7,934 nucleotides of DNA from DATENM01 sp045807765 (GTDB lineage: Bacteria; Acidobacteriota; Blastocatellia; UBA7656): the NCBI GenBank assembly GCA_045807765.1, contig JBJMGU010000099.1:1-7934 (forward strand). The letters are read 5' to 3'. The notes beneath the pieces are model-generated. The model saw only the letters and a program-made list of their open reading frames with translations, ran no database searches and was not told where the DNA came from. Each line of letters begins with the position of its first letter. Positions within the stretch are counted from its first letter, which is position 1. Positions 1-5,419 of this stretch are shown here, in pieces. The translations under genes were made by a program, and so were the position numbers.

Positions 1-268
1 AGTCCTTTAGACACGGCTCGTGTAAACTTGCTGATGCGTTTGAGACGCATAAACAGCCTCCTTTGTGGGAATTGGATTTAAGCACCCAAATTCTTATCAC
101 AAAGGAGGCTCTCTCTTTTACTGGGCATGACTCAGTCAAAACGGCGCCGGATTCGGCGGCTAATGTTATTGGTCTGCCTTGAATTCTTCATGTTGGCAGA
201 TGCCGCGAGCAACGCGTAGCGGCGCGATGCCCGGTTGATGGTGATTGATAGGCGTTCTTGCTGCCGTC
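1..268. other. Leader region without a convincing gene, upstream of lptF-lptG
   Basis: No gene can be supported here. One forward frame is open from base 3 to a TGA at 180-182 (about 60 codons, no good start in the window) and could be the tail of an upstream gene, but the translation resembles no family I know and a perfect 13-bp inverted repeat lies inside it. A second forward frame runs open from base 1 to a TAA at 79-81. The clear structures are a small hairpin at 34-50 (ATGCGT/ACGCAT, 5-base loop), a long hairpin at 55-110 listed separately, and a 5-bp GC hairpin at 145-158. No confident promoter for the downstream gene was found. Confidence 0.5.
55..120 (+). terminator. Strong stem-loop followed by a pyrimidine tract; probable terminator of an upstream gene
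   Basis: AGCCTCCTTTGTG at 55-67 pairs perfectly with CACAAAGGAGGCT at 98-110. The stem continues inward after a small internal loop: 69-75 pairs with 86-93 with one bulged base. The 3' side is followed by CTCTCTCTTTTA (109-120), a broken U-rich tract, so a Rho-independent terminator for rightward transcription entering the window is the simplest reading. The 3' arm contains AAAGGAGG (101-108), a near-ideal ribosome-binding sequence that the stem would hide, so a regulatory leader is an alternative. No start codon lies at a normal distance from it; the nearest ATG is at 127, 18 bases away. Confidence 0.4.
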
Positions 269-2794
269 ATGAAGCGCGTGATAGACTCGCTGGTGATGTT
301 GCGCCTGATTGATCGCTACCTGATTCGCGAAATCGTCCCATACTTGCTGCTCAGCTTGTTGCTGCTCACGGCGATCATCTTTTTCCATGAAGCAAGCCGT
401 TTCTCGGAGCTACTCGTTGTCGCCTCACGAAATGGATTGCCGATGCAGGCTCTTTCGCGACTGCTGACGGCATTAATCCCTGGAATCCTGGTCTTCACAC
501 TGCCGATCTCCTTATTGATGGGTGTGCTCGTCGGCATGGGCCGAATGTCAGGCGACAGCGAAATCATCGCGCTCGGCGCCAGTGGCTTACCGCGCACGCG
601 CATGCTGCGGCCCGTCATGGCGGTGGGGGTAATCGTCACGGCCCTCATGCTTTACCTGACTTTTTCATGGCTGCCGCGAAGCGTTAGACAGCTCACAGAC
701 CTGAAGTCGAATCAGAGCCTCGTCTTCCAAGGGTTGAACACCGAAATCAAGCCGCGCGTCTTTGAAGAAAGCATTCCGCAAAAAGTTCTCTATATCGAAG
801 AGATTGACCATGCGCGCAACCAGTGGCGCAACGTCTTCCTGGTTGATCTCGGGCAAGACCCTTCCGAGATGACGATTGTCACTGCCAACACAGGTGCGCT
901 GCGTCAAGGCGTGCGCTCGGATATGCCTGAGCTTTATCTTGAGAAAGGCATGGCTCACCAGACGGCACGGTCAGCCGCGCCCGACTCGGAAGCCGAAAGC
1001 AAACCAGGCAGTCATGCGAAAGAATCGCGCCCCGCTGCGCCCGCCGATGCAACGGCGGCGAGCGCGGACGGCGAATCACGCGAAAAAAGAAAGAAGAACC
1101 AACAGGATAAATACAGCACCAACAGCTTCGCCCAGATGACCCTCGGCATCGAGGCACCGAGCGATAACAAAGATGACATGGGCCTGGACAGAGAGGCGAC
1201 GGCGGTTGAAGAGATGACCTGGAGCCGGCTCGTCAATTTCACGCCGGCGCCGGCGGACGAACGCCCGTGGCGCGCAGAGATTCACCGGCGACTGGCGCTG
1301 CCGACGGCTTGCCTGGTCTTTGCACTGCTCGGCGTCGCCTTTGGCATCAGCAACGTGAGGACGGGCCGCTCGTTCGGCCTCTTCCTTGGCCTTGCCTTTA
1401 CCATCAGCTATTACCTTTTGGCTTTGTCCGGTCAGCACGCCGCCATCGTCGGCAAGGTGCCGGTGTGGCTCGGCATCTGGCAGGCGAACATCGTGATGGG
1501 TGGGCTCGGCCTGCTGGTTCTGGCGCTGCAAAGGCGGCCCGGTGCCGACCCGCTCGCCTTGTTACGCAGCTTGCGATACCTGTTGCCGGCGCGCGATCCG
1601 CAGCATGTTGATGCTGGCAGTCCTTTGCCAGCCGATGATCAACCAACTCGTCAGCGGCCCGCAGCGAATAGCGGGATGCGGCGTGCGCCGCGTCTGCGCT
1701 TGCTTCAGTTGCTTGATCGGCTGGTGCTTTCCGACCTCATGCGCTTTTTTGTTTTTATCCTCGGCGGTGTTTCAGCGCTATTCCTGATCATCACGCTCTT
1801 TCAACTGCTCGACGCCATCGCTCGCAATCACACCGACTGGTCTGTGGTCATCAACTATCTGGTCTTCCTGCTGCCGATGATTGTCAACTATGTGACGCCG
1901 ATGGCGGCGCTGGTCGCCGTGATGGTGACCTTCGGGCTGTTGCAAAAAACCAGTCAGGTCGTGGCGCTCACCGCATCGGGCCAATCGATCTATCGTATGG
2001 CGGTGCCGGCGCTGATGGCTTCGCTATTGCTATCGGCCTTCGTCTTCTTTAATCAAGATTACATACTGCCGTTCACCAACAGCCGTCAGAACAACCTGCG
2101 CTACTTAATCCGCAAGGGGCAGGAGCCGCCGCAGACGTTTTATCAAACGACCAATCAGTGGCTCTTCGGACAGGATTCGCGGATTTTTAACTATGCTTAC
2201 TTCGACGGCAGCAGCAATGCCTTCGCGCGGCTGAACGTGATTGACCTGACTCGCGAGCCGTTCGGCATCACCAGGCGGCTCTACGCGCGGCGCGCTCGTT
2301 GGGACGATGCAACCGGCGAGTGGGTTTTAGAGAACGGCTGGGAGCGGCGCTTTAATAATGATCAGATGGTCTATTACAATTCTTTCAAAGAGCAACGCGT
2401 GCAACTGGCCGAACGTCCGGACTATTTCAAGAAAGATGTGCGCAGCTCAAGCTCGCTGACTTTGGCGGAATTGCGTCATAAGATCGCCGATTTGCAGCAA
2501 GCGGGTTTCGACGTCCTCGACCTGCGCATCGCCCTGCAAGCGAAGATCGCCTTCCCGCTCGCCTGCCTAGTGATGGTCATTGTTGCCCTACCCTTCGCGT
2601 TTTCGGTCGGCAAACGTGGCGCGCTTTACGGAGTCGCCATCGGCATCGCCATCGGCCTGGTTTATTGGGGAATGCTGTCGCTGTTCGAGCAGATGGGCCG
2701 CTACGAGATGCTGCCGCCGATGCTGGCGGCGTGGGGGCCGAACCTGTTATTCGGAGCCGGCGGGCTGTACCTCTTCCTGAAATCACGCACTTGA
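269..2794 (+). CDS. lptF/lptG: Fused LptF-LptG lipopolysaccharide export permease
   Basis: Inner-membrane permease of the Lpt machine, which with the LptB ATPase extracts LPS from the inner membrane and passes it to LptC/LptA. The frame is open from a TTG at 245 (849 residues; numbering from there). I prefer ATG 269 or ATG 296, since the family usually begins just before the RYL(I/L)RE-like segment at residues 24-29; no start has a clear ribosome-binding site. Two complete YjgP/YjgQ halves follow each other. Half 1 (about 18-428) has three N-terminal membrane helices, a periplasmic domain and three C-terminal helices; half 2 (about 490-849) repeats this. The 60-residue linker is cytoplasmic, as topology requires. 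The coupling helix of half 1 reads SGDSEIIALGASG (E106); in half 2 the matching segment is KTSQVVALTASG, with Gln571 for Glu. Residues about 237-300 are an Ala/Ser/Lys-rich insertion. LptF and LptG are normally separate proteins of about 360 residues. Confidence 0.93.
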   Translation: MKRVIDSLVMLRLIDRYLIREIVPYLLLSLLLLTAIIFFHEASRFSELLVVASRNGLPMQALSRLLTALIPGILVFTLPISLLMGVLVGMGRMSGDSEIIALGASGLPRTRMLRPVMAVGVIVTALMLYLTFSWLPRSVRQLTDLKSNQSLVFQGLNTEIKPRVFEESIPQKVLYIEEIDHARNQWRNVFLVDLGQDPSEMTIVTANTGALRQGVRSDMPELYLEKGMAHQTARSAAPDSEAESKPGSHAKESRPAAPADATAASADGESREKRKKNQQDKYSTNSFAQMTLGIEAPSDNKDDMGLDREATAVEEMTWSRLVNFTPAPADERPWRAEIHRRLALPTACLVFALLGVAFGISNVRTGRSFGLFLGLAFTISYYLLALSGQHAAIVGKVPVWLGIWQANIVMGGLGLLVLALQRRPGADPLALLRSLRYLLPARDPQHVDAGSPLPADDQPTRQRPAANSGMRRAPRLRLLQLLDRLVLSDLMRFFVFILGGVSALFLIITLFQLLDAIARNHTDWSVVINYLVFLLPMIVNYVTPMAALVAVMVTFGLLQKTSQVVALTASGQSIYRMAVPALMASLLLSAFVFFNQDYILPFTNSRQNNLRYLIRKGQEPPQTFYQTTNQWLFGQDSRIFNYAYFDGSSNAFARLNVIDLTREPFGITRRLYARRARWDDATGEWVLENGWERRFNNDQMVYYNSFKEQRVQLAERPDYFKKDVRSSSSLTLAELRHKIADLQQAGFDVLDLRIALQAKIAFPLACLVMVIVALPFAFSVGKRGALYGVAIGIAIGLVYWGMLSLFEQMGRYEMLPPMLAAWGPNLLFGAGGLYLFLKSRT

Positions 2795-2836
2795 CGGTGG
2801 CTGATTGACGACGGAAAGGGTCGCGCCACTTCGGAA

Positions 2837-3286
2837 TCAACGCGGCAGGTCGGCGACAGCGGCCAGGGCGCGGCGGGTGCTATCCCAATAGATCATCTCT
2901 ATCGCGATGTCGTAATCCACCCAAGAAAACTCATCGTGCTCGATTCGGTCAATCACGACATCTCCCTTTGCCACTTCCAGGGCAAAGCAATGCTCTTCAT
3001 TGTGGGTCACGCCAGGGGCGTAGCTGACGCGCCACGGCGGCGCGATCTCGAAATGATTGACGATGCCGAGCGGAATCAAGTCGTCTTTGCCTGCATGATA
3101 GCCGGTCTCTTCATAGACCTCACGGATGGCCGCCTCGGCGTGGGTTTCACCCTCTTCAAGCGAGCCGGTAACCGATTGCCAGAAGCCGCCATGACTTTGG
3201 ACGCGGCGCAAGAGCAAGTACTCGCGGCCTCGCGGCGTTTCAGTAAAGAGAACAACCTGTACTGAGCGCGGCTGCTTGTACGACAT
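2837..3286 (-). CDS. nudB: NudB-type Nudix hydrolase (dihydroneopterin triphosphate diphosphatase)
   Basis: Cytoplasmic 149-residue Nudix enzyme, the usual family length. The Nudix box is perfect: G41, E47, R55-E56, E59-E60, G62, the Mg2+-binding GX5EX7REUXEEXGU signature, ending in Tyr63. Beyond the box it carries NudB hallmarks: an N-terminal YKQPRSVQVV segment like E. coli YKRPVSILVV, FWQSVTGS before the box, and SYAPGVTHNEEHCF (about 88-101), which matches the E. coli NudB segment RYAPGVTRNTESWF. NudB removes pyrophosphate from 7,8-dihydroneopterin triphosphate in folate synthesis; that substrate is inferred from these matches, and a broader NTP-cleaning role is possible. The start is ATG with no clear Shine-Dalgarno. 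It converges on lptF-lptG with only 42 bases between the stops and no obvious shared terminator. No other folate gene is in the window. Confidence 0.88.
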   Translation of the reverse strand: MSYKQPRSVQVVLFTETPRGREYLLLRRVQSHGGFWQSVTGSLEEGETHAEAAIREVYEETGYHAGKDDLIPLGIVNHFEIAPPWRVSYAPGVTHNEEHCFALEVAKGDVVIDRIEHDEFSWVDYDIAIEMIYWDSTRRALAAVADLPR

Positions 3287-3343
3287 AGAAGGTTTGAGTG
3301 GTGCCGGCGCTGAGCGGAAGTCGGGGCAAGGGATACAGAAAGG

Positions 3344-3424
3344 AAGCCGCTCGCGGTGGCTGCGAGTATTTGATAGCGATGAGGATGGCTGAACGGTTCA
3401 ACCGCAGCCACCGCGACACGGCTT
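3344..3424 (-). terminator. Long inverted repeat downstream of the HU gene; probable terminator
   Basis: A 14-bp perfect stem, 3351-3364 with 3403-3416 (core CGCGGTGGCTGCG / CGCAGCCACCGCG), is extended outward after a small internal loop by AAGCCG (3344-3349) / CGGCTT (3419-3424). The loop is about 38 bases and contains the near-palindrome GAACGGTTC (3391-3399). It starts 33 bases past the HU stop. Read leftward, the stem is followed by CCTTTCTGT, a weak U-rich tract, so it could end the HU transcript and separate it from nudB. The large loop and weak tract leave room for an mRNA 3'-end stabiliser or a protein-binding site. Confidence 0.5.
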
Positions 3425-3456
3425 TACGGATCAAGCGAACGCCGGAGTGCGCGCGC

Positions 3457-3765
3457 TTACTTTTTCGGCAGCACCGAATCTTTGGCGGCCTTGGCGACGC
3501 GGAAGCGCACGACCGTCTTGGCGGCGATCTTCATGGCTTCGCCGGTCTTCGGGTTGCGGCCCATGCGCGCCTTGGTCTTCTTGACCACGAGCTTGCCAAT
3601 GCCGGGAATGGTGAACTCGCCATTCTTCTTGGTCTCGCGGTAAGCGATCTCATTCAACGAATCCAGGAAAGTCGCCGCCGACTTTTTGTTGGTGCCGGTG
3701 GCTTCGCCCAGTTCGGTTGCCAGTTGCGTTTTCGACATCTTCTTCTTTGCAGTTCCAGTTGCCAT
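3457..3765 (-). CDS. HU/IHF-family nucleoid DNA-binding protein
   Basis: Small basic histone-like protein that binds DNA as a dimer and bends it by inserting a proline from each beta-arm. At 102 residues it is slightly longer than the usual 90. Residues 1-9 (ATGTAKKK-type extension) precede the canonical start-like segment MSKTQLATELG (10-20), so translation could instead begin at Met10 (base 3738). The family signature GRNPKTGEAMKI is at 69-80, with the intercalating Pro72 and the arm arginine and lysines; the core turn IPGIG is at 53-57. The sequence alone does not separate HU from IHF-like members; HU is more likely for a single gene of this kind. The upstream RNA has AAGGAG (3790-3785) and AGAGG (3782-3778) before the ATG, the latter 12 bases away. 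The gene stands alone, divergent from the thermonuclease-like gene, with hairpins on both flanks. Confidence 0.92.
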   Translation of the reverse strand: MATGTAKKKMSKTQLATELGEATGTNKKSAATFLDSLNEIAYRETKKNGEFTIPGIGKLVVKKTKARMGRNPKTGEAMKIAAKTVVRFRVAKAAKDSVLPKK

Positions 3766-3803
3766 AATTAAGCTATGCCTCTTTCTCCTTCATAGAATAT
3801 TGG

Positions 3804-3823
3804 CGTCGGCATATGTGCCGACG
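3804..3823 (-). promoter_or_regulatory. Perfect 8-bp inverted repeat in the HU 5' leader or promoter
   Basis: CGTCGGCA (3804-3811) and TGCCGACG (3816-3823) flank a 4-base centre. The repeat ends 38 bases before the HU start codon, just upstream of the AAGGAG sequence. It may form an RNA hairpin in the HU leader, or be an operator for a dimeric regulator; the sequence does not decide between these. Confidence 0.4.
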
Positions 3824-3878
3824 GGTCGCAGTGCTGCGGCTATATCTACGCCGTCCAGACGGCGATGCGATGCCGCCC

Positions 3879-3930
3879 AAAAAGATACCCCTGCTTGGGC
3901 CGCCCCATACGAGCCAGCGAAAACAGGGGT
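3879..3930 (-). terminator. Terminator-like two-tier hairpin pointing toward the HU gene
   Basis: Read on the minus strand, ACCCCTG (3930-3924) pairs with CAGGGGT (3893-3887). Inside the 30-base loop a second hairpin forms (TGGG/CCCA, 3907-3904 with 3899-3896). Two bases after the outer stem comes ATCTTTTT, with five T at 3883-3879. This resembles a weak intrinsic terminator upstream of HU. It could end a short leftward transcript from 3930-4240 or act as an attenuator in a long HU leader; chance folding is also possible. Confidence 0.28.
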
Positions 3931-4051
3931 TCACTGCGACGCGAAGATTACTACAGTCAAACGAAAGATGCAACTGGAAATCATCAGAAATCCTCGGTTT
4001 TTTGAGGAATTTTGCAATGTGTTGCGAAGACGCTAACGATCACGCGCGTTG

Positions 4052-4097
4052 ACGGCGATGGCCGCGTGCTTCAAGTGGCATCGCCGTGAGAGCCACT
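4052..4097. repeat. Overlapping, mutually exclusive inverted repeats
   Basis: ACGGCGATG (4052-4060) pairs perfectly with CATCGCCGT (4079-4087), a 9-bp stem with an 18-base loop. AGTGGC (4074-4079), at the end of that loop, can instead pair with GCCACT (4092-4097), sharing C4079 and enclosing the 3' arm of the first stem in its loop. The two folds cannot both form cleanly, an arrangement seen in attenuators and small RNAs. No function can be assigned. Confidence 0.35.
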
Positions 4098-4114
4098 GTC
4101 ACTTCACTACACAG

Positions 4115-4144
4115 TTGACTTCGCTAGAGACACGGTGCGAGAAT
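4115..4144 (+). promoter_or_regulatory. Weak sigma-70-like promoter candidate for the thermonuclease-like gene
   Basis: TTGACT (4115-4120) matches five of six -35 consensus bases. After 18 bases GAGAAT (4139-4144) matches four of six -10 bases. Transcription would start near 4151 and give a leader of about 93 bases. A second TTGACT at 4211-4216 has no matching -10. Confidence 0.22.
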
Positions 4145-4243
4145 TCTGCCGTCGAGCCGGGCTTTCAAACACCGCTCGCCGCAGCGCCGGCGGCTTCCGG
4201 CTCCTGACGATTGACTACCGCGCATCATCAGTGAGTAGTAAAG

Positions 4244-5182
4244 ATGTTACCACTTAAATCAACGCCGTTCGCGAAAGACGATAGACCACACTGGAACATC
4301 GGTGTAGATCGCCGTCACGTTGCCATTTATATCGCCGTCGCGCTGGTCGCAGGTTTCGCCATCGGGTTCATGGTGGCGCGCGGCCTCGGGCACAAAGAAC
4401 CGCCGCAAGTGATGCAGACGGCGACCGCTGCCACTGCCGCACCGCTGCCGGCGCGGGTCGCGCCGGTCGAAATGCCGCCGACCGATTTCCACAAAGTCAC
4501 TCGTTTGCTTCGCGCCGATACGCTCGAAGTCGAAGGCATTGGCCTGGTGCGCATGATCGGCATCGAAACGCCCGATGGCAAAACGCCAAAAGAGATTTAT
4601 GGCAAGTTCGGACAGAACGCCGTGAGCTTCGTCGAAAAGACGGCGCTGAAACAAGACGTCCGCCTGGAGTTTGATCCGGCCAACACCGCGCGCGCCCATA
4701 AAGATGATAACGGGCAGATACTCGCCTATGTCTACACACGCGACGGCACACTGCTCAACAACGAGCTGCTGCGCGAAGGGCTGGCCTTCATGCACCCGCT
4801 CGAAGAGTTCAAAATGAGCAGCGATTTTCGCGCCGTCGAGCGCGACGCCATGCAGAGCCAACGCGGCGTTTGGGGGTCTGGCTCCAGCAGCGCCACAGCT
4901 TCGACGAGCACCGCCCCGGCGACTAGTTCCACCGACAAGCCCGGCAGAGTTGCGCCGCTTTCGCCTTCGGCCATAGGCCCGAACATTCCGGCCATCTCCT
5001 CTGTCCCGCCCTCGACGACCGAGGCGATGGTTTATGTTTCGCCCGCCGACCAGCTTTATCACAAAAGCGGCTGTGAGCTGCTCGATAAGAAGAAGCAATT
5101 GCTGGGGCTGTCGCAGGCGCGGACGCAAGGCTATCGCCCGTGCAGCCGCTGTTATCCTTCGACCTCGATGCGCGCGCCATAG
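4244..5182 (+). CDS. Membrane-anchored thermonuclease-like (SNase fold) protein with C-terminal Ada-like zinc domain
   Basis: The 312 residues form three parts. Residues 25-46 are a single membrane helix, so the rest is probably outside the cytoplasm. Residues about 82-212 match the staphylococcal nuclease domain, including DTLEV (D92), the RMIGIETPD turn (103-111), FGQNAVSFV and LLNNELLREGLAF. Aligned to staphylococcal nuclease, Arg35 is kept (R103), but Asp40 is Glu108, catalytic Glu43 is Asp111 and catalytic Arg87 is Gln158 (NGQILAY). Reduced, altered or absent phosphodiesterase activity is therefore expected; a binding role is possible. A Ser/Thr/Pro-rich linker (213-260) leads to a zinc-knuckle segment (261-305) with H273, C277, C300 and C303 and the phrase GYRPCSRCYP, like the Ada N-terminal domain GFRPCKRCQP. 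Ada's methyl-accepting Cys38 aligns with H273, so zinc binding is likely but methyl transfer is not. The ATG start has only a weak purine-rich upstream sequence. Confidence 0.85.
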   Translation: MLPLKSTPFAKDDRPHWNIGVDRRHVAIYIAVALVAGFAIGFMVARGLGHKEPPQVMQTATAATAAPLPARVAPVEMPPTDFHKVTRLLRADTLEVEGIGLVRMIGIETPDGKTPKEIYGKFGQNAVSFVEKTALKQDVRLEFDPANTARAHKDDNGQILAYVYTRDGTLLNNELLREGLAFMHPLEEFKMSSDFRAVERDAMQSQRGVWGSGSSSATASTSTAPATSSTDKPGRVAPLSPSAIGPNIPAISSVPPSTTEAMVYVSPADQLYHKSGCELLDKKKQLLGLSQARTQGYRPCSRCYPSTSMRAP

Positions 5183-5213
5183 GATGGTCATAGAGCATCC
5201 GCGAGATTTTTTT
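5164..5213 (+). terminator. Rho-independent terminator at the end of the thermonuclease-like gene
   Basis: CTCGATGC (5164-5171), in the last codons of the gene, pairs with GCAT (5195-5198) and CGAG (5202-5205), with a three-base bulge. A small inner hairpin CCAT/ATGG (5177-5180 with 5184-5187) spans the stop codon. Seven T follow at 5207-5213. The T run is convincing; the bulged stem is modest. Confidence 0.45.
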
Positions 5214-5419
5214 GTATTTCCGCTGAGCAAAAAGCAAGCCGGGTTACCAAGAACGGGGTAGAAATCGTCTGAACTTGTCCCGCGACTGAATTTACAGCTA
5301 CCGCAGCTCTTGACCTATCGTTTATACTCTTAAGCGGAATGCCGAGTACGCCAGCGTTATTGGCTGAACCAGAACTAGCCCCTCTGGAATAGTCCAACGC
5401 CCTCGCAGGAACCAATCAC

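Larger units (their letters stand above)
3766..4243. other. 478-base divergent intergenic region rich in inverted repeats
   Basis: This region lies between the divergent starts of the HU gene and the thermonuclease-like gene. The short open frames in it (for example 3773-3973 on the minus strand and 3813-4052 on the plus strand) have no recognisable family or ribosome-binding site, and I do not call them genes. It holds at least four inverted repeats: 3804-3823, 3849-3864 (CGCCGTC-CA-GACGGCG, a 2-base centre, better as a DNA palindrome than an RNA hairpin), 3887-3930 and 4052-4097. GC-rich repeats at 4155-4202 (AGCCGG/CCGGCT, GCCGG/CCGGC) could fold in the leader of the rightward gene. It must contain both promoters; only weak matches are visible. 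I recognise no known small RNA. Confidence 0.6.

Noticed and set aside
3..182. Open forward frame of about 60 codons that could be the C-terminus of an upstream gene
   Set aside because: No family resemblance, and it contains the perfect inverted repeat at 55-110; it cannot be judged without upstream sequence.
127..219. A 30-codon ORF (ATG 127 to TAG 217-219) with a basic start and hydrophobic middle, resembling a leader peptide
   Set aside because: The ribosome-binding-like AAAGGAGG is 18 bases away and inside a stem, and the peptide has no recognisable pattern; too short to support.
2795..2836. Bidirectional terminator between lptF-lptG and nudB
   Set aside because: Only a 5-bp pairing (GTGGC/GCCAC) with a 23-base loop and no T run is visible.
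3298..3771. A 157-codon plus-strand frame covering the HU gene
   Set aside because: It is the shadow of HU, whose DNA-binding signature on the minus strand is clear.
3773..3973. A 66-codon minus-strand frame just upstream of HU
   Set aside because: It ends 8 bases before the HU start codon, but has no ribosome-binding site or family pattern and is full of inverted repeats; more likely leader or promoter DNA.
4259..5230. A 323-codon open frame on the minus strand
   Set aside because: It lies fully antisense to the thermonuclease-like gene, is Arg/Gly-rich as expected for the shadow of a GC-rich gene, and has no motif.
5310..5328. TTGACC followed by TATACT as a promoter for the M15 gene
   Set aside because: The spacing is only 7 bases, far too short for a sigma-70 promoter.
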